Translations under genes and position numbers: made by a program
Source of the DNA: Hyphomicrobiales bacterium
GTDB taxonomy: Bacteria; Pseudomonadota; Alphaproteobacteria; Rhizobiales; JAJFHR01
DNA length: 56,143 bases
Reading direction: 5' to 3'
Assembly (NCBI GenBank): GCA_021775475.1
Contig: JAJFHS010000060.1
Span: forward strand, 1-56,143
The notes under the pieces: model-generated
Databases searched by the model: none
What the model saw: only the letters and a program-made list of their open reading frames with translations
What the model was told of the DNA's origin: nothing
Shown: in pieces, positions 25,489 through 33,069 of the stretch
Layout: each line of letters starts with the position of its first letter
Numbering within the stretch: the stretch's first letter is position 1

Positions 25489-25686
25489 TTAAGGAGCGTC
25501 AGTTTGGTTGTCTCTGGCATCAATGCGAATTTGAAGCCAGTCCAGCACTTCATCCTCAATCCAGCCTACCCGGTTGTTGCCCAGCTTTACCCGCTTGGGG
25601 AATACACCGGCAGCTTCCAGGCGGGCAATGTGTTGGGGTGAGTATAGAACCAACTCCTTCACCTGACGTTTTGATAACATCCTCAT
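25489..25686 (-). CDS. AlpA-family DNA-binding regulator / excisionase-like protein
   Basis: Starting at 25686, behind GAGGAG, the product has 65 residues. It begins MRMLSKRQVKELVLYSPQHI, followed by the winged-helix sequence FPKRVKLGNNRVGWIEDEV and a C-terminal helix (LDWLQIRIDARD). This is the AlpA/MerR-like fold common to prophage and island excisionases and activators. Such proteins bend DNA to promote excision or switch on the integrase. No integrase lies next to it, so its partner may be elsewhere on the element. A terminator follows. Confidence 0.82.
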   Translation of the reverse strand: MRMLSKRQVKELVLYSPQHIARLEAAGVFPKRVKLGNNRVGWIEDEVLDWLQIRIDARDNQTDAP

Positions 25687-25870
25687 CACGATTCTCCTCT
25701 TGAATGAGGAGCATCGCGATGCCCCGTGGGTTGACGGCCCAGGGCGGGGTGAGGGTAGCATGGATTATCAGTGAATCAAATTTGCTTCTGGGTCGATCCG
25801 TCACCTAGGGTGATGATACAGGTGCAAAATTTGCACCAAATATTGATAAAAAACAAGGGCCACACATTTT

Positions 25871-27556
25871 CTATTCTCGTTTCCCACCACGCCAATTTCT
25901 ACGATCTATTAGAGACCGCAAATCCGATGTGCTATGATCTTTCGGTTTGGGAAACCGAGTATTGATTAGTGTTACCCTTGCTTGAGACACTAGTTCCAGT
26001 TCTTCAATAAAATTGATCGTTTCCGGAGTGAGTTGTTCGTAACGGTGCGCGGATTGGTTCTTGCTGCTCAAATAATCTGCAAATGTTAGAGCTATATCTG
26101 TTGGTGCATTCAATTTGCAGGACTTCCTAAACAATTCCCAGTCAAACCAGCCGACTCGTCTATTGCGTTTGGTTGTTGAGGTTTTTTCTGCCTCTTTCAC
26201 TTCGGTGAAATCTAAACCTGCCTCTTTCGCAACTGTCTCAAAATCAGTCGGATGTTTGAGAAATCCAGACGTTTTGCCTTCCGTATCTGGATCAGCAACT
26301 CTAATAGGTGTTGTGCGTGTAACCATAATTATTTTGCGTACTCTGGCAGGTGAAATGCCAGCTTCTGCAAGGCACCCAGCTACATTTGTATCTCTAGATG
26401 TAACATGCGGATACGGACCGTGAAAAATACTTAAACCACTACCTTGCGTACCCTCCAACAAAACCGATTTTCTTTTGGAAAAAGCAAGCTCAAGACGTCT
26501 GAGTGTTGATCCTCTCTGTTTATTTTCGCAACCCACATATTGTTCTAACTCAGGAACATTTTTTGCGAGTCTAACTGTTCCAGACCGTTGCATAATTCGA
26601 CGGGCAGATGCAGCACCACTTCCGCTAGCGGTTGAAGAAATATTGTTTTTTAATAAGCCCTCATCGGTCTTGTCTTTTTCTTCAATAATCATTGCATCTG
26701 GATCAATATAAAGTCGTTCTTCACTGATGCCGCATTCACTGATTTCCGTCAAAAGTGCTTTTACATCAATAGTCATTCCCGGCCCTAAAAGTAGTTCCGC
26801 ATCGCAATCTTTTGATCCCGAAGGCAAGTGATGGTACGTATATTGACCGCTTTTTCCTGCAACAGTATGACCGGCGTTCGGACCGCCGACACGCACTAAA
26901 ACATCGTACTCTTTTGCCAAATAAGCTACGATGTTGCCTTTGCCCTCACTTCCATATTGACCGCCCACTACAACATCGACGCACCGTTTTTTTTGGTCTG
27001 GATTGATATGAAGGGCAGCGCAGACCCTAACAAATGTATCCTCGGCATCTGTTCTCGTAACATCAATTCGAACATCTGCGTCTCGCTTAAACCACAAAAT
27101 GTCATCGTCATTTCCATGAAGAGGGTCAGCTTTATCAAAAGTAAGGGGGCAAGATTCAATTTCGTCTTTCGTTCTCCTTTCAAACTCACTTCTTAGGAAA
27201 TGAGGCTTTGCAAACAAATGAACGTGAACTATCTTAAAGTCGTTTTGGTTTCTAAAGTGCAGCAACTGTTCTTTGTGCCGAATATGATCCACAACAAACT
27301 GATATTTTTTGTCTGTCTTATTAAGCTCTTCAGAAATATGGTCAAAAACCCACTGAAACTTTGTTTCTGAATCCAACTCATCACCTAGTTCTTGAAGACT
27401 GCTTCGGTCGGTCGGTCGGTTTCGATCGTTCGCTATGTTCTTCAATATTTCGCTTGTACTAACAAGTTGAAAATCGCGTTTCTCGGACAGTTTTTGTGCA
27501 AGTTTACTCTTCCAGGTGCAAATCCGACCGCTAACTAAAACAACATGTGATTTCAT
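25871..27556 (-). CDS. Kinase-like domain fused to PurZ-like adenylosuccinate synthetase
   Basis: The product has 561 residues. Residues 1 to about 190 form a P-loop-kinase-like domain, closely related to the next gene upstream, with a damaged Walker A: SGRICTWKS (residues 9-17) has Trp15 where Gly precedes the lysine. Residues about 193-561 are an adenylosuccinate synthetase (GQYGSEGKG, GGPNAGHT, EGTQGSGLS, TSRDTNVAG, TTPIRV). The Asp that activates IMP in PurA is Ser203 here, while the base-proximal His230 is kept. The same Asp-to-Ser change marks PurZ, the phage enzyme that adds aspartate to dGMP for 2-aminoadenine synthesis. Later blocks, such as the KRNRRVGWFDW region, also follow PurZ more than PurA. 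Its start overlaps the stop of the kinase gene (ATGA). The substrate is inferred, not shown. Confidence 0.78.
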   Translation of the reverse strand: MKSHVVLVSGRICTWKSKLAQKLSEKRDFQLVSTSEILKNIANDRNRPTDRSSLQELGDELDSETKFQWVFDHISEELNKTDKKYQFVVDHIRHKEQLLHFRNQNDFKIVHVHLFAKPHFLRSEFERRTKDEIESCPLTFDKADPLHGNDDDILWFKRDADVRIDVTRTDAEDTFVRVCAALHINPDQKKRCVDVVVGGQYGSEGKGNIVAYLAKEYDVLVRVGGPNAGHTVAGKSGQYTYHHLPSGSKDCDAELLLGPGMTIDVKALLTEISECGISEERLYIDPDAMIIEEKDKTDEGLLKNNISSTASGSGAASARRIMQRSGTVRLAKNVPELEQYVGCENKQRGSTLRRLELAFSKRKSVLLEGTQGSGLSIFHGPYPHVTSRDTNVAGCLAEAGISPARVRKIIMVTRTTPIRVADPDTEGKTSGFLKHPTDFETVAKEAGLDFTEVKEAEKTSTTKRNRRVGWFDWELFRKSCKLNAPTDIALTFADYLSSKNQSAHRYEQLTPETINFIEELELVSQARVTLINTRFPKPKDHSTSDLRSLIDRRNWRGGKRE

Positions 27557-28104
27557 TCGCCAGGCCTCTTACTTAAAATAACCTCTGCCGCTTGAGCGGG
27601 TGTCATTTTTTCATAGAGCAAAACAAAGTCTGCAAATTTATCGAGTTGCCGAGAAGAAATTTCGTTGGGATGCTGTAGCAATTCTTCATACGGTTTCTCA
27701 TACTGATTTTCTTCCCCTTTTAAGTTGCGCTCGTAAAACCTAGTTTTAATAGTACCTTCTGAAGCCGTTATATGAACATGAAACACTTTAAACTTTTCCA
27801 ACTTCTTAAAGTGTGCAATTTGCTCGCGCTTTCGAATGCTATCCAGAAGCCAACGGCCATGATGCATTGTTCTTGAAATTTGGGGGATTGCGACCTTATC
27901 AACGATCCACTGGAAGTTAGTTTCAATATCGAGATCGTCTCCGATTGTTTGGAGAGCTTTTCTTGAAATGGGTATCTGTTTTTCGATTGCAATCTCACGA
28001 AGATGCAAACTTGATTTCAATAGTTTGAAACCATGACACTTTTCCATGACTTCAGTGATACTAGTTTTACCTACACCTGCTGGTCCGCTGAAAAGCAAAA
28101 TCAT
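27553..28104 (-). CDS. P-loop nucleotide kinase-like protein
   Basis: The product has 183 residues with an intact Walker A SGPAGVGKTS (residues 6-15), a nucleotide-kinase-like helical lid and an acidic C-terminus. It is clearly paralogous to the N-terminal domain of the downstream fusion. Both have the pattern LQxxGDxLDxETxFQW (here around residue 52), then a D-x-IR-K-EQ-x-HF stretch (DSIRKREQIAHF) and F-K-x-x-HVH. It probably phosphorylates or senses a nucleotide, for example a deoxynucleoside monophosphate. The start is two bases after the stop of the DarT-like gene, and its stop overlaps the fusion gene. This gives a tightly coupled operon. Confidence 0.75.
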   Translation of the reverse strand: MILLFSGPAGVGKTSITEVMEKCHGFKLLKSSLHLREIAIEKQIPISRKALQTIGDDLDIETNFQWIVDKVAIPQISRTMHHGRWLLDSIRKREQIAHFKKLEKFKVFHVHITASEGTIKTRFYERNLKGEENQYEKPYEELLQHPNEISSRQLDKFADFVLLYEKMTPAQAAEVILSKRPGE

Positions 28105-28106
28105 GT

Positions 28107-28826
28107 CTATACCTTGTCAAACTCCAAACCATCGCCACGCCAGCTAGATTGGTCCAATGCACGTGCTAAAAAATTTTCACAAACCGCAAAATACTTTGGG
28201 TTAGGGATATAATTTTTGACTTGGTTATTTGCTATCAACCACTCACAGTCCAGTTCAGCTAATATGCGCTGAATTAGATTGAAATCATCTTCATTGAAAG
28301 TGACGATATTGATAGGTTGTGCCAAGTTAAGTACGCTGGGAACCAAAATTTCAATCATGTTTCCTTGGAGTATATTTTGAGTCAACAAAGATGCCTGATC
28401 TTCACAAGTACGGGCTATTGGTATTTGAATATCGTCATAATAACGCCCATTCATAGGACTTTCCTTGTGCCCGAAGTGGTTTCCACGGCGAAGCCTTCTA
28501 GTCATAGCGACGTTATATCGGCACAAGTCAAAATCAACGCCATCCAGCAATTGACTTGGAATTTCCAAGGCAACATGCGGAAAGCCTGCACTAAGTTTTG
28601 CCCTTAGTATCGGTGGAAACTCTGATGTAGTTAAATGCGCATAAGATTCAAAGCCTCGTTCGACATCTTGCATTTTAGATTTGCTGCGAAAGTGGCTATC
28701 AGAGAACCCTGTTTTAGAAAGTTCTACTTTAGACAACAAACTCTTGTTTCTTGCAATAAAAACTAGATAATGAATCGGGGTGATATGGTATATGTTTTGA
28801 ATACCAAAATCTGCAACTGTGTTCAA
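28107..28826 (-). CDS. DarT-like (DUF4433) ADP-ribosyltransferase
   Basis: The product has 239 residues (TTG start, preceded by TGGAG seven bases upstream). It opens with NIYHITPIHYL, the DarT-type NAD-binding start with His14. An arginine at 47 (SHFRSKSKM) and Glu159 in MIEILVPS sit at the positions expected for the catalytic Arg and Glu of DarT, and the motif ILVPSVLNL matches the family end. DarT transfers ADP-ribose to bases in single-stranded DNA and is normally toxic. Here it is the first gene of an operon with two kinase-like domains and a PurZ-like enzyme. The expected macrodomain antitoxin DarG is missing from the visible neighbourhood. Family assignment fairly confident; target unknown. 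Confidence 0.72.
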   Translation of the reverse strand: MNTVADFGIQNIYHITPIHYLVFIARNKSLLSKVELSKTGFSDSHFRSKSKMQDVERGFESYAHLTTSEFPPILRAKLSAGFPHVALEIPSQLLDGVDFDLCRYNVAMTRRLRRGNHFGHKESPMNGRYYDDIQIPIARTCEDQASLLTQNILQGNMIEILVPSVLNLAQPINIVTFNEDDFNLIQRILAELDCEWLIANNQVKNYIPNPKYFAVCENFLARALDQSSWRGDGLEFDKV

Positions 28827-29046
28827 AAATGTACTCCATTTTACCGTGTTATCAGGCGAACGTAGGGATTTTTTTGCTAAAAATCAACTACAGCGAGTAA
28901 TGACATTAAAAGTTTAACTATAATCGACCAAACATAGCAGTGGTTCCAGAATCAGATGTGTGTGGAAGTATCTACACTTAAATTTTAGAACAACAAATGA
29001 TTCAAAGATGGGTGCAACAAAAACCTTTTTCTGTTATGCTTTCCTA

Positions 29047-29244
29047 ATGAACACCACACTACAAAAAACAATCGAAGAACTCACGGCGCTCCCTGAGGAC
29101 AAGCAAACTGTCATAGTGGAACGACTGGAAGATATGATCAGTCGAGCCACAATTGACATGAAACTTGCCAATGCTGAGGCACGTGGCGGTAAAACATCGT
29201 CTGACACGTTCTTTGCAGAGCTGAGATCACAGTATGGCAGCTAA
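29047..29244 (+). CDS. Type II antitoxin (RelB/ParD-like)
   Basis: With the start at 29047 the product has 65 residues, beginning MNTTLQKTIEELTALPEDKQ. The C-terminal part contains AEARGGKTSSDTFFAELR, the toxin-neutralising tail pattern often seen in RelB/ParD-type antitoxins. It overlaps the toxin gene by 11 bases. A longer frame from 28960 adds a segment of doubtful coding value. These proteins bind their toxin and also repress their own promoter. Confidence 0.75.
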   Translation: MNTTLQKTIEELTALPEDKQTVIVERLEDMISRATIDMKLANAEARGGKTSSDTFFAELRSQYGS

Positions 29245-29527
29245 TGTCGTCTGGCTTGATCAAGCTAAAGATGACATTCGTCAATTCTTAGAATATCTGC
29301 ATCCTAAAAATCCAACAGCGGCAATTTTATATGTTGATGACCTTGAACGCGCATGCACCGGACTTGCAGATTTCCCATTGCAAGGGTTTCAATACAATAA
29401 ACGGTATCGCGCACTGGTTGTTCGTAATCACCTTGTTTTTTATCGGTACGACCAAAATGAAAACGAAGTAGCTATTATATCAATCATAGACGGACGCCGT
29501 GACATTTCTCGGTTTTTCTCAGATTAG
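29234..29527 (+). CDS. RelE/ParE-family toxin
   Basis: The product has 97 residues with the RelE/ParE fold signature: an N-terminal AKDDIRQFLEYL helix, a central LADFPLQGFQ, then RALVVRNHLVFYRYDQNENEVAIISIIDGRR. Such toxins inhibit gyrase (ParE) or cut mRNA at ribosomes (RelE). The start lies inside the antitoxin gene, so expression is coupled. The pair may help stabilise the island. Confidence 0.88.
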   Translation: MAANVVWLDQAKDDIRQFLEYLHPKNPTAAILYVDDLERACTGLADFPLQGFQYNKRYRALVVRNHLVFYRYDQNENEVAIISIIDGRRDISRFFSD

Positions 29528-29581
29528 GTGAAAACAATGGTTTTATTGCCATCAGTTTCGAGAATAGCGATCACACCTATG

Positions 29582-30163
29582 TTAGTGCTGCAATTTTGAC
29601 TTTTTGGGTTTCCACTTCTTTGCAAGTTTCATCACTTCAAATGTAAGTTCATCAGTTTCCGGTGCATTTGGATCAAAATTGCCACCATACCACCCCTTAA
29701 AATGCTCATGTTCTGAGTGCTTGCGATCGGCCAGCGCTTCCAAAAACTGTTCATAACCCGGCATCCCACCAACGTCCTCAGGCGGGCATCTACCTGCAAC
29801 CTTGATTAGTTTTGGATAGAGTGCCCCTAGGGCCGGTTCACTGATAAGACCAACGCTTATCTTGTGCTGCCAATAATCCCCAAAGTCATAGCAATATCGA
29901 ATCGTGTTGACACTGGTGCTTTCGAGTATTTCCCGGAGCGTGAATTTCGCAACGTCCAAGGCTTCACTATCATAGACGAGGTCAGGTAGCGCCCATCTGG
30001 AACCAGATGCCATAAATTCATACAAATGACAGTTTTGCCATCCCATGGCTGCCTGTATGACCAGATGCAACCGGTCAAGTCGAATGTCGAGAGGCACTTG
30101 CAGTGTCCGCACAACTTCAGGATCAATGTCCTCTAAGGTGATTTGTAACTCGACAATGCTCAT
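29582..30163 (-). CDS. Plasmid pRiA4b ORF-3 family protein
   Basis: The product has 193 residues and matches the pRiA4b ORF-3-like/IS1096 family. It begins with a beta-rich stretch (LQITLEDIDPEVVRTLQVP). It has LDRLHLVIQAAMGWQNCHLYEF (residues about 30-51), YDFGDYWQHKI, RCPPEDVGGMPGYEQFL and a C-terminal GGNFDPNAPE. These proteins occur on plasmids, islands and transposons, but their function is unknown. The gene stands between the toxin and the tRNA-Leu gene and transcribes away from it. Confidence 0.82.
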   Translation of the reverse strand: MSIVELQITLEDIDPEVVRTLQVPLDIRLDRLHLVIQAAMGWQNCHLYEFMASGSRWALPDLVYDSEALDVAKFTLREILESTSVNTIRYCYDFGDYWQHKISVGLISEPALGALYPKLIKVAGRCPPEDVGGMPGYEQFLEALADRKHSEHEHFKGWYGGNFDPNAPETDELTFEVMKLAKKWKPKKSKLQH

Positions 30164-30325
30164 GTCCCAGCCATTTTGCTAAGGTTAAACCCAGTCCACT
30201 ATCATAGAGCTATTTTGGCAAAAACTCTTTTGAAAAATTCGACGATGGTGATAACTGGACAGCAATCATTGGTGTATGCGGTCAGACCATTACAGACTTA
30301 GTTGAACATACAAAATCAAGATTTG

Positions 30326-30347
30326 AGGTGGTCCAATAGGTGGTCCA
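30326..30347. repeat. Tandem 10-base repeats beside the tRNA-Leu 3' end
   Basis: AGGTGGTCCA occurs twice (30326-30335 and 30338-30347), separated by two bases and ending 53 bases from the tRNA. Spaced short repeats near the 3' end of a tRNA resemble integrase arm sites and support an attachment site here. Confidence 0.4.
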
Positions 30348-30399
30348 TATTTTATGTAATTAAATTTATTAAGTTATTTCAATGGATTACAATTGTTAT

Positions 30400-30486
30400 T
30401 GGTGCGGCCGAGAAGACTCGAACTTCCACGGGTTTTACCCCACAGCGACCTCAACGCTGCGCGTCTACCAGTTCCGCCACGGCCGC
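30400..30486 (-). tRNA. tRNA-Leu (anticodon GAG), encoded CCA
   Basis: Read on the minus strand, the gene begins GCGGCCGTGGCGGAACTGG and ends GGCCGCACCA. The anticodon arm CAGCG-TTGAGGT-CGCTG gives anticodon GAG, the long variable arm is present, and the T arm holds GTTCGAGTC. Its 3' end faces the accessory region. tRNA 3' ends are favoured integration sites for genomic islands, so this gene probably marks the island boundary. Confidence 0.92.
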
Positions 30487-30573
30487 ACTCTTGCTTGTCG
30501 AGCGCTCGGTGTATCAAATCACGACGCCCATAACAAGGACCAGTTGAGTACATTAGCAAAATAAATTTGAAAA

Positions 30574-30822
30574 CTAGCGGCGGCTGGTGTCGGTCTGCAG
30601 TTTTTTGGAAATGGAAATCGAGATTGTTTCTCCCTCCACATTCACTTTTCCATAGGCAATCGGGATATTATTCGCCAATATGGAGACCTGTTCATCTTGT
30701 AATGTTGTAAGCTCAATGACGGCACCACGGCCCATTCGCAATAGCTGGTTCACCGGCATTACGGAGTGACCCAGGACAATCGAAATTTCTACAGGTACTG
30801 TACCAACTGCGTTCACGGTCAT
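30574..30822 (-). CDS. FliN-like flagellar motor switch (SpoA) protein
   Basis: The 82-residue product is a single SpoA domain: VPVEISIVLGHSVMPVNQLL, followed by MGRGAVIELT, VSILANNIPIAYGKV and a final strand. This is the core of FliN, which builds the C-ring that reverses the flagellar motor. Typical FliN is longer (110-140 residues) and lies in a flagellar operon. Here it is alone, beside a tRNA and divergent from lipB. It may be a spare copy, a relocated gene, or a protein that took on a non-flagellar role. Confidence 0.75.
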   Translation of the reverse strand: MTVNAVGTVPVEISIVLGHSVMPVNQLLRMGRGAVIELTTLQDEQVSILANNIPIAYGKVNVEGETISISISKKLQTDTSRR

Positions 30823-30919
30823 GTTTTACTAGCCTGACTGACAACTTTTGAATTAGGTTGCATCGGACGACTCAATACCGGCAACAACTTTTGCAAAGTC
30901 CCACAAACACGGTTACCGA

Positions 30920-31627
30920 ATGGTTAAATTCCGCCATCAAATAATCCCCCCCGCTACCAAAGATGTGGCTTATCCTGCCGTCGGTTGCCTGAAATCTGAC
31001 GGTTTGGTCGACTATCAACACGCGGTTGCGCAAATGGAAAAGCGCATCAGGGAAATTTCGGATGACGATACCGCCGACCTGGTGTGGTTGCTGGAACACC
31101 CCTCCTTATATACTGCGGGAACCAGCGCCAACAGCGAGGACTTGTTGATGCCTGAGCGCTTTCCCGTTTTTGCCTCTGGACGTGGCGGTCAATATACCTA
31201 TCACGGGCCGGGACAAAGAATTGCCTATATCATGCTCAATTTAAAGCGCAGAACACCTGATGTCCGACTTTTTGTCGCCCAACTGGAAGAGATATTAATC
31301 CGCACGCTTAGCGCTTTTGATGTGATTGGTGAGCGCCGCGAAGACCGCGTCGGCGTGTGGGTCAGACGACCGGACAAAGGCGTTGATGTTGAAGATAAAA
31401 TCGCCGCCATCGGTATCAGAGTGCGCAAATGGGTGACCTTTCACGGGCTAAGCCTGAATGTGAACCCCGACCTGGAACATTTCGACGGCATCGTCGCCTG
31501 CGGCGTTAAAGGCCACGGCATAACCAGCCTGCATGATCTTGGTAAAACCGTCACCATGGCTGAGGTTGATGATGTTTTAATGCGGGAGTTCTGCGCTGTC
31601 TTTGGTTCTGAGATTAAACCTGAATAA
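30920..31627 (+). CDS. lipB: Octanoyl-ACP:protein octanoyltransferase
   Basis: The 235-residue product moves the octanoyl group from acyl carrier protein to lipoyl domains of pyruvate and 2-oxoglutarate dehydrogenases. The catalytic Lys160 ([10 protein letters not shown]) and Cys194 ([14 protein letters not shown]) are both present, as is the [11 protein letters not shown] signature. It faces the convergent thiD gene, 10 bases away. Confidence 0.94.
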   Translation: MVKFRHQIIPPATKDVAYPAVGCLKSDGLVDYQHAVAQMEKRIREISDDDTADLVWLLEHPSLYTAGTSANSEDLLMPERFPVFASGRGGQYTYHGPGQRIAYIMLNLKRRTPDVRLFVAQLEEILIRTLSAFDVIGERREDRVGVWVRRPDKGVDVEDKIAAIGIRVRKWVTFHGLSLNVNPDLEHFDGIVACGVKGHGITSLHDLGKTVTMAEVDDVLMREFCAVFGSEIKPE

Positions 31628-31637
31628 AGCGCCTTTT

Positions 31638-32432
31638 TTACTTTTCCCAAAAATGATTGAGCGGTCCGGCTCCCTTGCCTGTGTTCAATTCATCGGCCGC
31701 CTTTATCGCCCCGATGGTATAGGCCTTGGCCTTGTCTATAGCCTGTGCCAAGTCATGGCCCTGCGCCAGGAAAGCAGCAATAGCGGCAGACAATGTACAA
31801 CCGGTGCCATGGGTGTTTTTTGTATCGATACGCTCAGCGTTAAAATGGGTGAAGCGATCGTCAGCACAAAGCACATCGATGGCTTTTTGCCCCTTCAGAT
31901 GCCCCCCTTTTAGCAATACGCTGGCAACGCCCAGGCAGGTGATTTTTGCAGCACATTTCTCCATCTCTTCTTGATCCTGAAAAACCGGTTGATCCAGCAA
32001 AACGGCTGCTTCATCAAGATTTGGCGTGAGCAGGCTGGCAAGAGGAAAAACATCGGTAATCATCGCTTTTATCGCCTGCCGGGATAACAACCGCCTGCCA
32101 CTGCTGGAAACCATCACCGGATCGACCACCACATGGGCGGGCTTATAGGTTTTCAAGGCTGATGCCACTGCGGCAATGATTTCAGGCGAGCCCAGCATAC
32201 CGATTTTTACCGCGTCAACCTGCATATCATCAAAAATGGCGTTGATCTGATCGCGGACAAATTCAGGCCGAACCGGCTCAATGGCGGTAATGCCTTGCGT
32301 ATTCTGCGCTGTTAGAACCGTAATCACAGTGGTGCCATATACGCGCAAAGCGGAAAATGTTTTCAGATCGGCCTGTATGCCCGCCCCGGCGCTTGAATCA
32401 GAGCCTGCAATTGTCATGGCAATATTTGTCAT
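31638..32432 (-). CDS. thiD: Hydroxymethylpyrimidine/phosphomethylpyrimidine kinase
   Basis: The 264-residue product is a ribokinase-fold kinase of thiamine synthesis that phosphorylates HMP and HMP-phosphate. It has the N-terminal [15 protein letters not shown] motif, [13 protein letters not shown] in the middle, and [15 protein letters not shown] as the anion hole and catalytic aspartate region. No other thiamine gene is adjacent and no thiamine riboswitch was seen upstream. Confidence 0.94.
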   Translation of the reverse strand: MTNIAMTIAGSDSSAGAGIQADLKTFSALRVYGTTVITVLTAQNTQGITAIEPVRPEFVRDQINAIFDDMQVDAVKIGMLGSPEIIAAVASALKTYKPAHVVVDPVMVSSSGRRLLSRQAIKAMITDVFPLASLLTPNLDEAAVLLDQPVFQDQEEMEKCAAKITCLGVASVLLKGGHLKGQKAIDVLCADDRFTHFNAERIDTKNTHGTGCTLSAAIAAFLAQGHDLAQAIDKAKAYTIGAIKAADELNTGKGAGPLNHFWEK

Positions 32433-32501
32433 GGTTGAATTTGATCAAATCTGTTGTAAAGAACAAGGATAAAATACGATGATTAAACAAATCCGGTTTT
32501 A

Positions 32502-33002
32502 ATGAATAAATCCAAAATCACATGTGTTTGTTTCGGGCTGTGGATCGGGCTTTTGCTAACCGGCTCAGTTGTTGTCGAGTTATTCCTGCAAGGTCAGATC
32601 TATAGCTATCGTACTTTTATGGTTGTCGCTATCCTGTCTGTTACCGGTATTTTCTCCAGCATCGTTTCATGGCGGCTGTTTTCGCGTTTTGGCAACTCAC
32701 CTCGTGCTACATCGGTCATTTTATGCCTGGCAAATATTATTTTGTTCGTCCTCATTGGGTCTGTCGTCAGTTATGTGGTAATTGAAGTTATCCCGGAGTT
32801 TTTCGAAACCGCACAAGACCCCGGTCACAGCGTTTTGGGAGGTATTTTTACCGGTATGGTTCCGGGTTTCCTCGGCACTGCCTTTGCGTTCAAAACTTTC
32901 GGGTTGGTTTTGTTGTGGCCGCTTGGCGTTATATCCGGCATTTTCGGCACCTTTTTATCTGTACATATCAACAGCAAAATCAATTCCAGCGCCCGCCATT
33001 GA
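32502..33002 (+). CDS. Four-helix membrane protein of unknown function
   Basis: The 166-residue product has four hydrophobic segments (about residues 7-25, 38-55, 70-95 and 125-155), with glycine-rich loops (FTGMVPGFLGTAFAFKTFG). No family was recognised. It has its own ATG and stands alone between thiD (divergent) and purB, 67 bases before purB on the same strand. Confidence 0.6.
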   Translation: MNKSKITCVCFGLWIGLLLTGSVVVELFLQGQIYSYRTFMVVAILSVTGIFSSIVSWRLFSRFGNSPRATSVILCLANIILFVLIGSVVSYVVIEVIPEFFETAQDPGHSVLGGIFTGMVPGFLGTAFAFKTFGLVLLWPLGVISGIFGTFLSVHINSKINSSARH

Positions 33003-33069
33003 ACTTAACCCCGCCATTTGTTAGATCATTGCCCTTCACACCTTTTCCTAGATTTCAGAAAGACGCCGC

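Noticed and set aside
25871..27556. Housekeeping purA
   Set aside because: The catalytic Asp is Ser, a kinase-like domain is fused, and it lies in a mobile A+T-rich operon with a DarT-like gene, so I do not call it the housekeeping enzyme.
28107..28826. Ordinary DarTG toxin-antitoxin pair
   Set aside because: No macrodomain gene is adjacent; the partner is a P-loop kinase.
31638..32500. Thiamine riboswitch upstream of thiD
   Set aside because: No THI-box core (CTGAGA...) was found between 32433 and 32501.
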